64,000 nt of DNA, from the NCBI GenBank assembly GCA_016124635.1, contig WGNJ01000007.1, positions 62,001 to 126,000 on the forward strand. The letters run 5' to 3'. This DNA is from Alphaproteobacteria bacterium (GTDB lineage: Bacteria; Pseudomonadota; Alphaproteobacteria; Micropepsales; Micropepsaceae). Below, one piece after another: positions 10,401-18,797 of this stretch (position 1 is its first letter; each line of letters begins with the position of its first letter). The position numbers and the translations under genes are program-made. The notes beneath the pieces were generated by a model. That model did not search any database. It saw only the letters and a list, made by a program, of their open reading frames with translations, and was not told the DNA's origin.

Positions 10401-10915
10401 AAGCATCCACGGGCGTGGTGCCGCGGCAATCGCCGAACGCCTCGAGTGGCCCGGTAGCGCAACGACCGCCGCTCCAACAACGGCCCCCAGGTGAAGAAGT
10501 AAAACCCATCACGCCTGAGGGCGAAGCACCCCAAGCCGGTGCCAAACCGGTTGTCGAGCCAAAACTGCCTTCCGTTGCGGAGGCTGAAGCAAACCTGAAG
10601 CAAGTATTGCGAGACGAAAAGGCCGCCCGGATAAAGTCAGACCAACTGTCGACGGAAAGCCGCGAAGCAACCTCCGAGTTTGTGCGCTACCGCGCGAGAA
10701 AGCCAAGACCCGGAAAGGGTTGGGAGGGCGATCCGGACAATTGGGATCAAGCGACAGATCAAAAGCTCCAAGAGAATATGACCCGCTTGCGGTCGGAATC
10801 CGACAAAGCACTCCTCGAAGCCAATCGCCTTGACCAGGAACTGCTCGCCGCGCGCCGCGATTACTACAGCGCCAAGGGTCGAGCGGATCGACAAGCACAA
10901 TGCGGAGGTCAATAA
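7475..10915 (+). CDS. Giant exported protein with transglutaminase-like N-terminal region and coiled-coil tail
   Basis: A 1146-residue protein with an N-terminal signal peptide ending near residue 27. Residues about 75-125 contain a stretch reading D-G-R-G-N-S-L-D-R-S-L-L-L-A-D-L-L-K-R-A-G. It resembles the core of transglutaminase-like domains, but the usual cysteine position appears to be Ser, so activity is doubtful. A possible membrane segment lies near 690-710. From about 770 to 1010 the chain is Pro/Gly/Ser-rich with repeated short P-M and T-G-V-P elements, interrupted by a compact 60-residue segment near 835-900. The last 110 residues are charged and look coiled-coil. The gene overlaps the following OmpA-domain gene by 16 bases, so they are co-translated. 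I do not recognise a named family for the whole protein. Confidence 0.75.
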   Translation: MRSATASIRLVILIGIALCLMGADATSASDTVPNPGRDIAITLQAAEIAEGLASRDRWDAAFVVKRVGKDPAKLFAWVQTNSFWIPYRGVLRGPVGVLMDGRGNSLDRSLLLADLLKRAGQTVRLAHGQMTQQDAVTRLSQLVAREANANGPVGNARLSVTGAAMLNAATAQLSTEKQDAARRLATLNARTAAQTRRLLQMIEKPDASDEWSDRFVTALEALQDHWWVQRQTAAGWVDMDVLTPDGKAAVSLQSTSRPEDLGIDGLYQEITLRVVAEQWTPGSLAEHVAMEHKLRPADLIGKAIVLQFWPTAPIKSRTPAGREELKTAKGGEWAAILTIDRDAADAGILPESGDDLDQPPQGGAFGGIAGSFGSTFAPPAQRSTPKSTLSAVWLEYEFKSPGQESRKVRREIFDLVGPSRRAEGAPQQLALDDTARAVRERAMAMRSEILPLPCAIAPSYVTHLVSQALLRSRQILTAATQPNVTDAAVFEMTQHAAPPVTSLYALALAATSIGSTSTYVDKPLLFTNHFYPKPGDASIIVNATDIVANDIGVSLAVNDAFSARLAEGVRHTNAESLFHGPIPGYSTADAFAQPGAWAALTASDEAAINALTLPADVRRRILDEVMNGQIVVAPRVALSTPSGPYAGWWRIDPATGTTLGFGANGWGASATERGFLARVAGAAGRAFMKNYARIIFVFTTGYAFCVAPKIVRDYGLGREADTEEPPRLGLKLTIKNSASQCLAEGGFFAALATLPLVASEVNAAAEAPRVPSEPAPPELAPPAEPPCPGGGRGPGTEVMPAPGRPGSGNTQPMPARPNASPPVGSRPPGPFQMDPANKAWQREGYEAGHTAAVAMGDPAIFEFADQAARSTYNGAIQSGATVDAAFQASKDMWFEAVKQGQGNTIVVEGYPVGSGRGGKTVGMPSAPGPVPGKSPMAQTGEVPVRSDTLPMDQAPPRVPPTQPMTQPVQTPAQSPKASTGVVPRQSPNASSGPVAQRPPLQQRPPGEEVKPITPEGEAPQAGAKPVVEPKLPSVAEAEANLKQVLRDEKAARIKSDQLSTESREATSEFVRYRARKPRPGKGWEGDPDNWDQATDQKLQENMTRLRSESDKALLEANRLDQELLAARRDYYSAKGRADRQAQCGGQ

Positions 10916-12051
10916 TCTCGAAATCAAAAGTGGCGGCTGCAGCCACGCTCGTCGTCGCTCTCATAGGGGTGCGAGCAAATGCAGAACCTCAAGATACCAA
11001 AGTCCCGCTCTGCGCCGGTCTGACGATCGTCACAGCCATCAGTCAAACCGATGGCGACTACGAGTCGATCAAGACGATCGAGTCCGTCGATCAATCGGGC
11101 GCACGTTTGAAGTATGCCACCGAACGTCCGGTGCAGGATTTTCCCGGCGGCCCGACGAAGATTCGCCGCGTAAACATCAATCGGACCATGAGCGCCACTG
11201 ATCTGGTAACCAGCCACGCCTATCTGCAGCAGTTTGTAACAACCTCACCGGCCTCAGTGCCCGGCACAACAGCGATCGGCATCTCAACAGCTGCGCTAAG
11301 TGACTTGAAGGACAAGGGCGAGGTCGAACTCAGCATCTTTGATTTGCCGGTCAGTCCGCTGTCCGCGGATCCTGACAACCACCCAAGCATCTTCGACTAC
11401 AAGCTCACCGGCAAAATTCATCGCGTCGAAGACAAACCGGTCATGCTTGAATTGATGGTCAATGGCGAAAAGGCCCAACTGCCCACGATCCACGCCACCG
11501 CTAGATTTTCCGGCGAAGCCGCCGAGTTCTATTTCCTCGACGACGTCAACAATCCCCTTACGCTGCGCTTCCGTCTCGGTATCGGCGCCCGCCACTCGCA
11601 AAATGACGCGCCGCCCTCCGACCGCGACACACTGCGCGCCGTGAAGATTGCCTACGAATGCACCGCGACCACAAACTTCGCGACGCTGCTCGAGCGCGAG
11701 CTAAAAGAGAACGGCCGCGCCGAAATTCACAGCATCTATTTTAGCTTCAACAGCGATCAGATCCGCCCGCAGTCGGAACCGACACTGCGCGAGATCGCCG
11801 AGATCCTTCAGCGGCATCCCGATTGGAAGCTGGCAATCGAAGGCCACACTGACGCCATCGGTACCGATACCGCCAATCTCGATCTCTCGACGCGCCGCAG
11901 CGCCGCCGTCAAGACCGCGCTCGTCGCTCGCTACAGCATCGATACCGCCAGGCTCACCACCAGTGGCTTCGGTGAATCCCAACCCAAGGACACCAACGAC
12001 ACGCCCGAGGGCCGCGCGCACAACAGACGCGTCGAACTCGTGCGCCAATGA
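10900..12051 (+). CDS. OmpA-domain envelope protein
   Basis: A 383-residue exported protein. A signal peptide (cleavage near A-N-A-E, residue 28) is followed by a beta-rich domain of about 240 residues that I do not recognise. Residues about 275-383 form an OmpA/MotB peptidoglycan-binding domain, with F-S-F-N-S-D-Q-I-R, the I-E-G-H-T-D motif and N-R-R-V-E near the end. It should anchor the outer membrane or a complex to the cell wall. Its start lies inside the last codons of the preceding gene, and the next gene's frame overlaps its stop, so it sits in a tight operon with the giant exported protein and the LolA-like protein. Confidence 0.85.
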   Translation: MRRSIISKSKVAAAATLVVALIGVRANAEPQDTKVPLCAGLTIVTAISQTDGDYESIKTIESVDQSGARLKYATERPVQDFPGGPTKIRRVNINRTMSATDLVTSHAYLQQFVTTSPASVPGTTAIGISTAALSDLKDKGEVELSIFDLPVSPLSADPDNHPSIFDYKLTGKIHRVEDKPVMLELMVNGEKAQLPTIHATARFSGEAAEFYFLDDVNNPLTLRFRLGIGARHSQNDAPPSDRDTLRAVKIAYECTATTNFATLLERELKENGRAEIHSIYFSFNSDQIRPQSEPTLREIAEILQRHPDWKLAIEGHTDAIGTDTANLDLSTRRSAAVKTALVARYSIDTARLTTSGFGESQPKDTNDTPEGRAHNRRVELVRQ

Positions 12052-12065
12052 GAGGATCAAGGACC

Positions 12066-12818
12066 ATGCTCGCTCCGAACACACTGCGCAGCGCCCTTGC
12101 GCTGCTGCTCGTCGCGATGACCGCGTCGTTCGCAGCCGCCGCCGATCCGGCACCAGCGCCTGGATCAGCCGACGATATCTGGCAGAAGACCGCCGCGACC
12201 TACGCTGCGCTAAAGTCTTACGCCGACACTGGGACGGTCCTCGTCGAGCTGCCGGGCCTCACCGAGACGCACAATTTCACCTCGCGCTTTCAGAGTCCGC
12301 GCTTCTACTTCTTCGATTTCACCAAGCACGAAGACAGCGATCGCTATGTCATCTGGAGCGATGCGCAAGCCTTCCACACATGGTGGCGCACGACGCAGCT
12401 CGAAGACGAGTACCCGCCGGGAACGGGCATCAATGCCTTCGCTCAAGCTGATTTCTTGACCACAGGGTCGGCGTTGAAACTCGCACCGCTGATTTTCGCC
12501 GGCTCAGGCTTGCAAGGTCCGCTGCTCAACTTCAACGACATCCAGCTCGACGGCACCGAAACCATCTCCGGTCACAAGTGCTATCGCCTGATCGGCATGA
12601 CGCGCGACATCTACACGGCAACGGGGAAAGAGGTGAACATTCGTCAGATCACGGTCTGGATCGAGAGCGACACGTTCATGATTCGAAAGATCGTCGAAGA
12701 CGCGCCGCGCGGCACGCCGCCCGCTCAAGCCGGTCAGACGACCACGACCTTCGAGCCCAAGGCCAATCCCAAACTCGACGAAGCCTCATTCCATTTCGAG
12801 GCGCCGGCGGCGAATTGA
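12066..12818 (+). CDS. Exported LolA-like (DUF2092-type) protein
   Basis: A 250-residue exported protein with signal peptide ending A-A-A-A-D near residue 27. The mature part has the alternating strands and the late F-M-I-R-K-I segment seen in LolA/LolB-like and DUF2092 proteins, which hold lipid or lipoprotein acyl chains in the periplasm. That assignment is from overall pattern only. A frame-open ATG exists at 12048, overlapping the previous stop as ATGA. The ATG at 12066 has AAGGA five bases upstream and gives a cleaner signal peptide, so I prefer it. It is the third gene of the envelope operon. Confidence 0.7.
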   Translation: MLAPNTLRSALALLLVAMTASFAAAADPAPAPGSADDIWQKTAATYAALKSYADTGTVLVELPGLTETHNFTSRFQSPRFYFFDFTKHEDSDRYVIWSDAQAFHTWWRTTQLEDEYPPGTGINAFAQADFLTTGSALKLAPLIFAGSGLQGPLLNFNDIQLDGTETISGHKCYRLIGMTRDIYTATGKEVNIRQITVWIESDTFMIRKIVEDAPRGTPPAQAGQTTTTFEPKANPKLDEASFHFEAPAAN

Positions 12819-13082
12819 TCCAAAGGCCTACATCTTCCGACGCCTCATCGCCTTGCCGGGGCTCTGCGCACCTTCCCCGGCGCCACGGCGGAAGCGCGAC
12901 CACGCCTCCCTCTCTGCCCCGGCCGCACTGTCGTCACGGCGATCAACGAATCCGCCCGCGACCACGAGTCGATCAAACTGTCGACGCGATCGACGACGCA
13001 GCCGTCTTGTAAAAAGACACGATCTCGCCGCAATCTGTCATGACCTCTGCTGCTCGACCGTAGCCAGCGTGAGCACACCACG

Positions 13083-13643
13083 ATGCGCATCGCCACCATC
13101 TTGTTTGCCCTCATCAGCCTCACCGCTTGCAATTCGCCAACGCCAGCGACGGACGAGCCGCCGGAGCCGACGTCGCAGCCTTGGATTTGCGGCCGCGAGT
13201 ACGTGAATTTCGCCTGGGGTTATCAACGTCGCGGCGCCGTGCTCGACGGCGACGGCCATGTCTGGCGCTACGAGTTCAAAGGCACGCCCGCGAGCTTGCC
13301 CAACGCCTGGCAACCGAAGGACCCGAACGCGCTGACGGAGACCGAACTTGGCGCGCGATACAACGGCGCCGTCGACATCGGCCAACGATCGTCCGCCGAC
13401 GACGTTGCCGCGCACATGCCCCTCATTCGTGAAGCAGCGGGAACGCCGCCGACCGAAGGCCACCAAGTCGGCGCCGACATGGGCGCAACCGTTCTCTACT
13501 GCTTGGCCCGCAACGTTCCGGGCGGCACCTATCGCCAAGTCTTGATCGATCAAAAGGGCGATATCGAGACGACGAACCCGTCAGCCGCCGCAAAGCAATT
13601 GGCAACGTGGCTGAACCGCGTTCTTGGGACCGACTATCCGTAA
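13083..13643 (+). CDS. Small lipoprotein, function unknown
   Basis: A 186-residue protein with an N-terminal lipoprotein signal and lipobox L-T-A-C (about residues 13-16). The mature part starts with a Pro/Thr linker, then a compact domain that contains two further cysteines (W-I-C-G and L-Y-C-L) that could form a disulfide. I recognise no family. It follows the LolA-like gene in the same direction after a 264-base gap in which I see no gene, so it may be transcribed separately. The 3' end faces the convergent GH31 gene only 17 bases away. Confidence 0.7.
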   Translation: MRIATILFALISLTACNSPTPATDEPPEPTSQPWICGREYVNFAWGYQRRGAVLDGDGHVWRYEFKGTPASLPNAWQPKDPNALTETELGARYNGAVDIGQRSSADDVAAHMPLIREAAGTPPTEGHQVGADMGATVLYCLARNVPGGTYRQVLIDQKGDIETTNPSAAAKQLATWLNRVLGTDYP

Positions 13644-13660
13644 GGCCGAGATGATGCGGT

Positions 13661-16063
13661 TCAGAAGGCGACCTCGAGTACGCGCCCTTCCGGCGACGCG
13701 ACATCGTGAACGAGACGCGCATTGAGCAGCGTAACCGAGCGTCGTTCGCTGACCGGCAAGACGAGCTTCACTGTCTTAGGCGTGGCACCGAACGAGCCGC
13801 TTCTACTCACACCGATGCGCAACGCAGCGTCCGCCTCGACGAGAACGCTCCATTGGGCGAACCGGCCGGAAACGAACGCAAACGTCTCGCCGTCGTCCTC
13901 AAAGCACGTCGCGTCACTGTGCCCCGCAACTCGCGGAAAGATGAAGAAGCCGCGCTCGTCGGCGGATCGCGCGAAATGCTGCTCGGCGAAGTTGGCCGGG
14001 ATGATGCTGCCCGCCCGTGCAAAGAACGGTGGCTTGCCCCACACCGCAGGCACGGTGACCTCTCGCCCGCCTTCAAACATTTCGCCGCGCCAAAAATCGT
14101 ACCAATCCGCACCGGCCGGCAAATACACCCGGCGCTCGGTCTGGCCGGCCTCAACGACCGGGGCGACGAGCAAGGACGAGCCCAACATCATCTCGTCGTT
14201 CTCTTCGAACGTTCGCGGGTCGTCTGGAAATTCGAAGAAGGTCGGTCGCACCATCGGCTCATAGTCGCAATGCGACCGATACGCCAAGTCGTACAAATAA
14301 GGTTCGAGCCGCGCGCGGAATTTGATCAGATCGCGAACGTGCGCCGTGATGCTCGGATGCATCCAGGGTTCGTTCACCGTGCCGTCGTCGTTCCACGAGT
14401 GGATCGAGAAGCGCGGCATGAAGATACCGAACTCGACCCATCGCAAGAAAAGCTCGGCATCGGGCGCCGGTCCCGCGAAGCCGCCGACATCGTGTCCCGT
14501 GTTCGAAACGCCGGACAGCGCCGATGAAAGGCCCATCTTGATGTTGTATTTCACGGTCTCCCACGCCGTGGCGTTGTCGCCGGACCAAGTCTGCGCATAG
14601 CGCTGCACGCCGGCCCCGCCCGCCCGCGTCACCAGATACGGCCGCTTCTCCGGCGCGTGCGCGAGCTGCGCCGCGCGCGACGCCTTCAACATCAACAGGC
14701 TCTGCAGAGATTTCATTTCAACGGCCGCGCGCGGTTTGCCGAAGAGCGCCACCTCCGCCGCAGGATCTTTGAATTCGTATTCGTTGTTGTCGTTCCAGGT
14801 CGCTGCCATGCCGACGTCGAGCAGCGCCCGCCGCACTTGAGCCGTCCACCAGTCCGCCGCGCGCGGATTGGTGAAGTCGACATACGATCCGAGCGCATCC
14901 CAGAAGTAGACCAGGAGCGGCTGCCCCAGCTCATCGTTGATGAAGAATCCCTCGCGCGCGCACTCATCGTAAAGCGGATGATCGCGCAAGAGCGCCGGCT
15001 TGATGTTCGGCGCCAGCTTCACGCCGTGTGCCGCGTAGTTGGCAACAAAGCCCGCAGGATCTGGAAACTTGTCGCGATTCCAGTTGAAGACGTACCGCTT
15101 CGCGCCGATCGAGGTGTAGCCCGACGACAGGTGAAACGAGCTGCACAGAATGTCGTGCTCGGCGCACTTCGCCAGGAATTCATCCATGCGCGCCTGCGCG
15201 TCCGGCGCGTCGGTATAACTCATCGTCGAACCCGAATAGCCGAGGCTCCATTTCGGCATAAAGGCCGGGCGCCCCGTCATCCAGGTGAAACGGCGCGTCA
15301 CATCGGCAATCTCGGGGCCCGCGATCACATAATAATCGAGGTCACCATGCTCCGCCTCGAACAGCCGGTAGCGGCCGTGATAGTTCGATCGCTCACACCC
15401 GAAATCGAACGCGCAATCGGAAAGCGTGTCGTAGAACAGGCCGAACGCCGTTTTCGTTTTCATATCGTAGGTGATGTAGAAGGGAACGCTCTTGTAGAGC
15501 GGATCGCTGCTGCGCGCGCTGTACCCCAGAGCGTCGGTGCCGGAGAGGCGGATCCGCCGCCCCACCCGATCCATGTCGCCCGACACTTCCCCCAAGCCGA
15601 AGAACTTCTCGCTGTCCGGCCGAGCGAGATAGTGCCGGACGCGTCCGTCCCACCATCCGAAGTCGTAGGCCTGGGTGAAGCGATCGCGCGCGATCGGCAC
15701 CCAATCGTCGCCGCGCTTGAGCGCCCAGCGGCACGAAAACCCCGCGAGTTTGACCGAGACACGCAGGCGTGCGGTCTCGATCGTCAATATGCCCCGCTCC
15801 TCAGACAGCACATACGGCGGACAGCTGAAACCGCTGATGTCTTCGCGCAAGCGGCCTTCGGCGGGAACGTCGTCACCGCCCGGCGTGACGGCCCAGGTCG
15901 ACGGCATCTTCCACCCGCCGTCCGGCAGCACCGCGACCCGGATGATGTCGTCTTCGAGCACGAAGATGTGCACGCGCGCGCCGCGCGCTTCACTCAGGAC
16001 GATGTGACCGCCTTCTTGGCGCGAAATGGCGAAAACGGGGGTGTCGGCAAGGGATCGGCGCAT
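13661..16063 (-). CDS. Glycoside hydrolase family 31 (alpha-glucosidase/alpha-xylosidase type)
   Basis: An 800-residue GH31 enzyme. The catalytic nucleophile is D425 in W-N-D-N-N-E, and the acid/base aspartate is D496 in S-G-D-N-A-T-A-W. The substrate-pocket segment M-P-K-W-S-L-G-Y and the later D-V-G-G-F stretch are both present. N-terminal and C-terminal beta domains flank the barrel as usual. No signal peptide is visible, so it is probably cytoplasmic and works on imported oligosaccharides. The exact substrate (alpha-glucoside, xyloside or other) cannot be set from sequence alone. The nucleophile motif has N where many members have M (W-N-D-M-N-E), a tolerated variation. Confidence 0.93.
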   Translation of the reverse strand: MRRSLADTPVFAISRQEGGHIVLSEARGARVHIFVLEDDIIRVAVLPDGGWKMPSTWAVTPGGDDVPAEGRLREDISGFSCPPYVLSEERGILTIETARLRVSVKLAGFSCRWALKRGDDWVPIARDRFTQAYDFGWWDGRVRHYLARPDSEKFFGLGEVSGDMDRVGRRIRLSGTDALGYSARSSDPLYKSVPFYITYDMKTKTAFGLFYDTLSDCAFDFGCERSNYHGRYRLFEAEHGDLDYYVIAGPEIADVTRRFTWMTGRPAFMPKWSLGYSGSTMSYTDAPDAQARMDEFLAKCAEHDILCSSFHLSSGYTSIGAKRYVFNWNRDKFPDPAGFVANYAAHGVKLAPNIKPALLRDHPLYDECAREGFFINDELGQPLLVYFWDALGSYVDFTNPRAADWWTAQVRRALLDVGMAATWNDNNEYEFKDPAAEVALFGKPRAAVEMKSLQSLLMLKASRAAQLAHAPEKRPYLVTRAGGAGVQRYAQTWSGDNATAWETVKYNIKMGLSSALSGVSNTGHDVGGFAGPAPDAELFLRWVEFGIFMPRFSIHSWNDDGTVNEPWMHPSITAHVRDLIKFRARLEPYLYDLAYRSHCDYEPMVRPTFFEFPDDPRTFEENDEMMLGSSLLVAPVVEAGQTERRVYLPAGADWYDFWRGEMFEGGREVTVPAVWGKPPFFARAGSIIPANFAEQHFARSADERGFFIFPRVAGHSDATCFEDDGETFAFVSGRFAQWSVLVEADAALRIGVSRSGSFGATPKTVKLVLPVSERRSVTLLNARLVHDVASPEGRVLEVAF

Positions 16064-16119
16064 GGCGCGAACTTGACCGTGTCACGCGCCCAATTGCAAT
16101 CGCGCAAACGGCGACGACG

Positions 16120-17592
16120 TTAGACAAGCCCTTTGTAGCGCGTCGCCAATTGGCCGATGTTCTCGAATGTCGCAAGATCGCGCATCAGGTGGACGACGCC
16201 GACGGCCGAATAGCCTGGCCTCGCGCCCATAGCGACGCGCAAGAACGGCGATCCCCGATCGTTGACAACGGCATCGTACCGGTGCCCGCGGAATCCAAAT
16301 CCGCCGCCCCTGTCGAACATAAGCCCGCGCCGCTCAGCCTCGTACGCGATCACGCGCTCGACGAATCGATAGTGTTCGACGATGCCGTCGTGCAGATGGA
16401 AGGTACAGAACGGCGCTTGCGCCCACGGCGCCTCGGAGAGCGCATAGCGCGGATGCAAGATGCGCTCGAACAACAATCCCCGCCGCGCCTTCAACGCATC
16501 CGCCAGCGCCGCATTGTTGGCGAAGACGGCGTGGCTGTAGCGGCGGAAGTAGGTCCGATCGAGAAACCACGGGGCTTCGAGCTCCGCGACTTCGTCGAGG
16601 GTCAGTCCGGCTCCGATGATCGCGCGGATATTGCGCAGTGCATTTGTGACATCTCGCGCCGAGAACTCGGATGACGCATCGGAGAACACGGAAACGATTG
16701 CGCAATCGGCGAGCTCGAACCCCGCTTGATCGAGTTGCAGTCCCGAACGGATTTGAATGACCGTCGGCGCGCGCGCTCCCGCAAGCGGCGCCAAGAATTC
16801 GTCGATCGAAAACAGCGGCCCGGCCAACGTCGTATCTAAAACGATCAGCGCCGGCTCGCTCGGATCCATCCGGACCCAGCTATCGTGAAACGCCTTCATA
16901 TCGAAGACGTTGACGCCCTCGTCGAAGAACACGGGCTCGATCACCAGCAACGACGCGGGTACGCTGGCAAGATTATTGGCGTCGAGCGTCTTCGCGTGCC
17001 GCCATCTCAGTCCGTCGCGCGAGAAAAGATCGAACAGCGCCTGCGTCTCGAACGTCCCGCCGGCGATCAGCGCCTCAGCGCTGTCGTGTTGATGCCAAAA
17101 TCCGTGTTGGATCGCCCAGTGCAGGATCGCCGTCATCCCGCTCTGCGCGCCTGAAAAAAGCAGGTGATCACTGGACCAGCCGTCCGGTGCCGGCGCATAG
17201 GTAAAGCAGCGTTGCTCCAACAAGCGTTGCTGTAAGTCGCCTTCGCGGCCGTGGGCGGCCTCGCTTCCAGACGGCGTCTTGGCCTTCGCCTCGCGTTCCG
17301 GGGAACGCGTGTGCGGGTCGGTTGAATCATGTGCCACTTGCATCCAAAGCCGGCGCAGGACGGCCGACAAGGTCACCAACGACGCCTCGGGTGAAAAACT
17401 GCGGCAGGCATCGTCGCTGATGCCGTGGATCGCCTGCAGCCACTTTTGAAAGCGTGGCCAAGATTTCGGCACCTGGGCAAGTATGCCTTCGCCAAGCGAA
17501 ATCAGCTCTCGCCGCTCGGTCTCGCAATCGGGATCGGCAAACCGCGTCGGTAGATCGTCGACGGACTGCCGCACGCGCAGAGCAGTGGACAT
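16120..17592 (-). CDS. PLP fold-type I protein lacking the Schiff-base lysine
   Basis: A 490-residue protein with the layout of a fold-type I PLP enzyme of the Cys/Met-metabolism kind. The phosphate-binding turn S-G-A-Q-S-G-M lies at 148-154 and the pyridine-pairing aspartate D253 in V-L-D-T-T. Where a lysine should follow, the chain reads R-S-G-L-Q-L-D-Q-A-G, with Gln286; the next lysine comes far downstream. It is therefore probably a non-catalytic relative, or uses chemistry without an internal aldimine. An extra N-terminal helical region of about 130 residues precedes the fold. The start at 17592 is chosen for AGGAAAG just upstream; a longer frame begins at 17619 without a ribosome site. 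It follows the GNAT gene and precedes GH31, all on the minus strand. Confidence 0.7.
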   Translation of the reverse strand: MSTALRVRQSVDDLPTRFADPDCETERRELISLGEGILAQVPKSWPRFQKWLQAIHGISDDACRSFSPEASLVTLSAVLRRLWMQVAHDSTDPHTRSPEREAKAKTPSGSEAAHGREGDLQQRLLEQRCFTYAPAPDGWSSDHLLFSGAQSGMTAILHWAIQHGFWHQHDSAEALIAGGTFETQALFDLFSRDGLRWRHAKTLDANNLASVPASLLVIEPVFFDEGVNVFDMKAFHDSWVRMDPSEPALIVLDTTLAGPLFSIDEFLAPLAGARAPTVIQIRSGLQLDQAGFELADCAIVSVFSDASSEFSARDVTNALRNIRAIIGAGLTLDEVAELEAPWFLDRTYFRRYSHAVFANNAALADALKARRGLLFERILHPRYALSEAPWAQAPFCTFHLHDGIVEHYRFVERVIAYEAERRGLMFDRGGGFGFRGHRYDAVVNDRGSPFLRVAMGARPGYSAVGVVHLMRDLATFENIGQLATRYKGLV

Positions 17593-17666
17593 CTTCTTTC
17601 CTGACGATTGGGGTTCCATCCGTCCGCCGCGCGACGAGAGCGGCGGGCCGATAACGTTTGCGGAGT

Positions 17667-18200
17667 TTAGCCGGTTCCGAGCCGCGCTCGCGCCAGCGTG
17701 TAATAATTCAAGTTCATATCGTACAAGACGCGCTGATCTACAAGTGAGAAGCCAGCCTTCGCGGCGACGCGCTGCGAGGCTGTGTTATCCGGTCGCACAT
17801 AGCAGTCGAGCAAATCCAAATTGCTGTGGTCGAGGGTGAAGCCGATAGTGGCGATTGCGGCTTCCGTTGCAAGACCACGGCTATGTACCGTCGACATCAA
17901 CGACCACACGATCTCGACACGCCCTGTTTCCGGCGTCACAACCGGACCGGTGCGGCCCAGGAAAGCACCGCTGACCTTGTCGATTACGGCAAAGCAGCCG
18001 TACCCGCGGGCCTTCCATAATTCTTCGTAATGATCGATGCGCTTGTCTTCATCCGCCGCGGACGGTGCGCCCTTCGGAAACAGCCAATGCGCCACGACGG
18101 GATCGTGATGCAGGCGCGTGAGGTCCTGCCGCCACGATCGATCGAGCGGCGCGAGAATAAGCCGCTCAGTCTCGATCCGCGTGGCGCCCGCCTTTTCCAT
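17667..18200 (-). CDS. GNAT-family N-acetyltransferase (RimJ/RimL-like)
   Basis: A 177-residue single-domain acetyltransferase. It begins with the T-E-R-L-I-L-A-P-L strand typical of the RimJ/RimL group (Acetyltransf_3), has the middle strand with G-R-V-E-I-V-W-S-L, and a later R-G-L-A-T-E-A loop that binds acetyl-CoA pyrophosphate. The tail N-T-A-S-Q-R-V-A-A-K-A-G-F is the usual last helix and strand. The acceptor may be a protein N-terminus or a small amine; this cannot be told apart here. It lies between the PLP-like gene and the receiver gene on the same strand, with gaps of 64-74 bases. Confidence 0.88.
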   Translation of the reverse strand: MEKAGATRIETERLILAPLDRSWRQDLTRLHHDPVVAHWLFPKGAPSAADEDKRIDHYEELWKARGYGCFAVIDKVSGAFLGRTGPVVTPETGRVEIVWSLMSTVHSRGLATEAAIATIGFTLDHSNLDLLDCYVRPDNTASQRVAAKAGFSLVDQRVLYDMNLNYYTLARARLGTG

Positions 18201-18264
18201 GGCGCCATTGTTGGTTCGGGTTCAGCCGCGCGCAAGGCCCGGGAGCAGCCCACGTCGCGAAACG

Positions 18265-18660
18265 TCAGACTTCCCAGACGGCGGTGTCCTCGCGCGATTG
18301 AAGGACCCGCTCCACCCGTTTCGCCAATTGGAGCAGATTGATGGGCTTTGCCAGGTAGTCGACGACGGCCATCTCGCGAGCTTGTTGAACGTCGCTCGCC
18401 GACCGCTTCGCCGTCAGCATGACCACGGGAACGTGACGCAGCGTGTTGTCCGCGCGGATCGCTCTGAGAGTTTGAAAACCGTCACCGCCGGGCATCTGCA
18501 CGTCGAGCAGCACGAGGTCCGGCCGGCGCTCGCGCAACTTCGCGAGACATCGCTCGCTGGTCTCCGCAACGTCGACGACGCAATCCGGCGTCGAGAACGC
18601 TGTCGAAATCAGATCGCGAATGGATGGGTCGTCATCCACGACCAACACATGCTTCGTCAT
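18265..18660 (-). CDS. Stand-alone response-regulator receiver protein
   Basis: A 131-residue CheY-like protein with no output domain. The acidic pocket D9-D11 (V-V-D-D-D), phospho-acceptor D53 in L-L-D-V-Q-M-P, T83 in M-L-T-A-K and K105 in Y-L-A-K-P are all present, so it should be phosphorylated normally. The start at 18660 begins the first receiver strand; a frame 13 codons longer has no ribosome site. No histidine kinase lies beside it, so its partner is unknown. It may act by protein-protein contact, as DivK- or CheY-type regulators do. Confidence 0.9.
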   Translation of the reverse strand: MTKHVLVVDDDPSIRDLISTAFSTPDCVVDVAETSERCLAKLRERRPDLVLLDVQMPGGDGFQTLRAIRADNTLRHVPVVMLTAKRSASDVQQAREMAVVDYLAKPINLLQLAKRVERVLQSREDTAVWEV

Positions 18661-18797
18661 CACGGCGCCGCTCAATTCGAGGCCCCTCAACGATGGCAAA
18701 ACAAAATCAATGGCCGCTTAATTGCGCGTCGCCCATTGCCGCGCTTTTCCGATGATGCGCGGCAATTCTGGTTGACGATCGATATAGCCCGCCGGGC

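Noticed and set aside
8828..10603. Long minus-strand frame (591 codons) opposite the giant exported protein
   Set aside because: Its product is Arg/Cys-rich without domain pattern; the plus frame has a signal peptide and operon context.
14657..16123. Plus-strand frame of 488 codons opposite GH31
   Set aside because: Shadow of a well-supported GH31 gene; product is Arg/His-rich and matches nothing.
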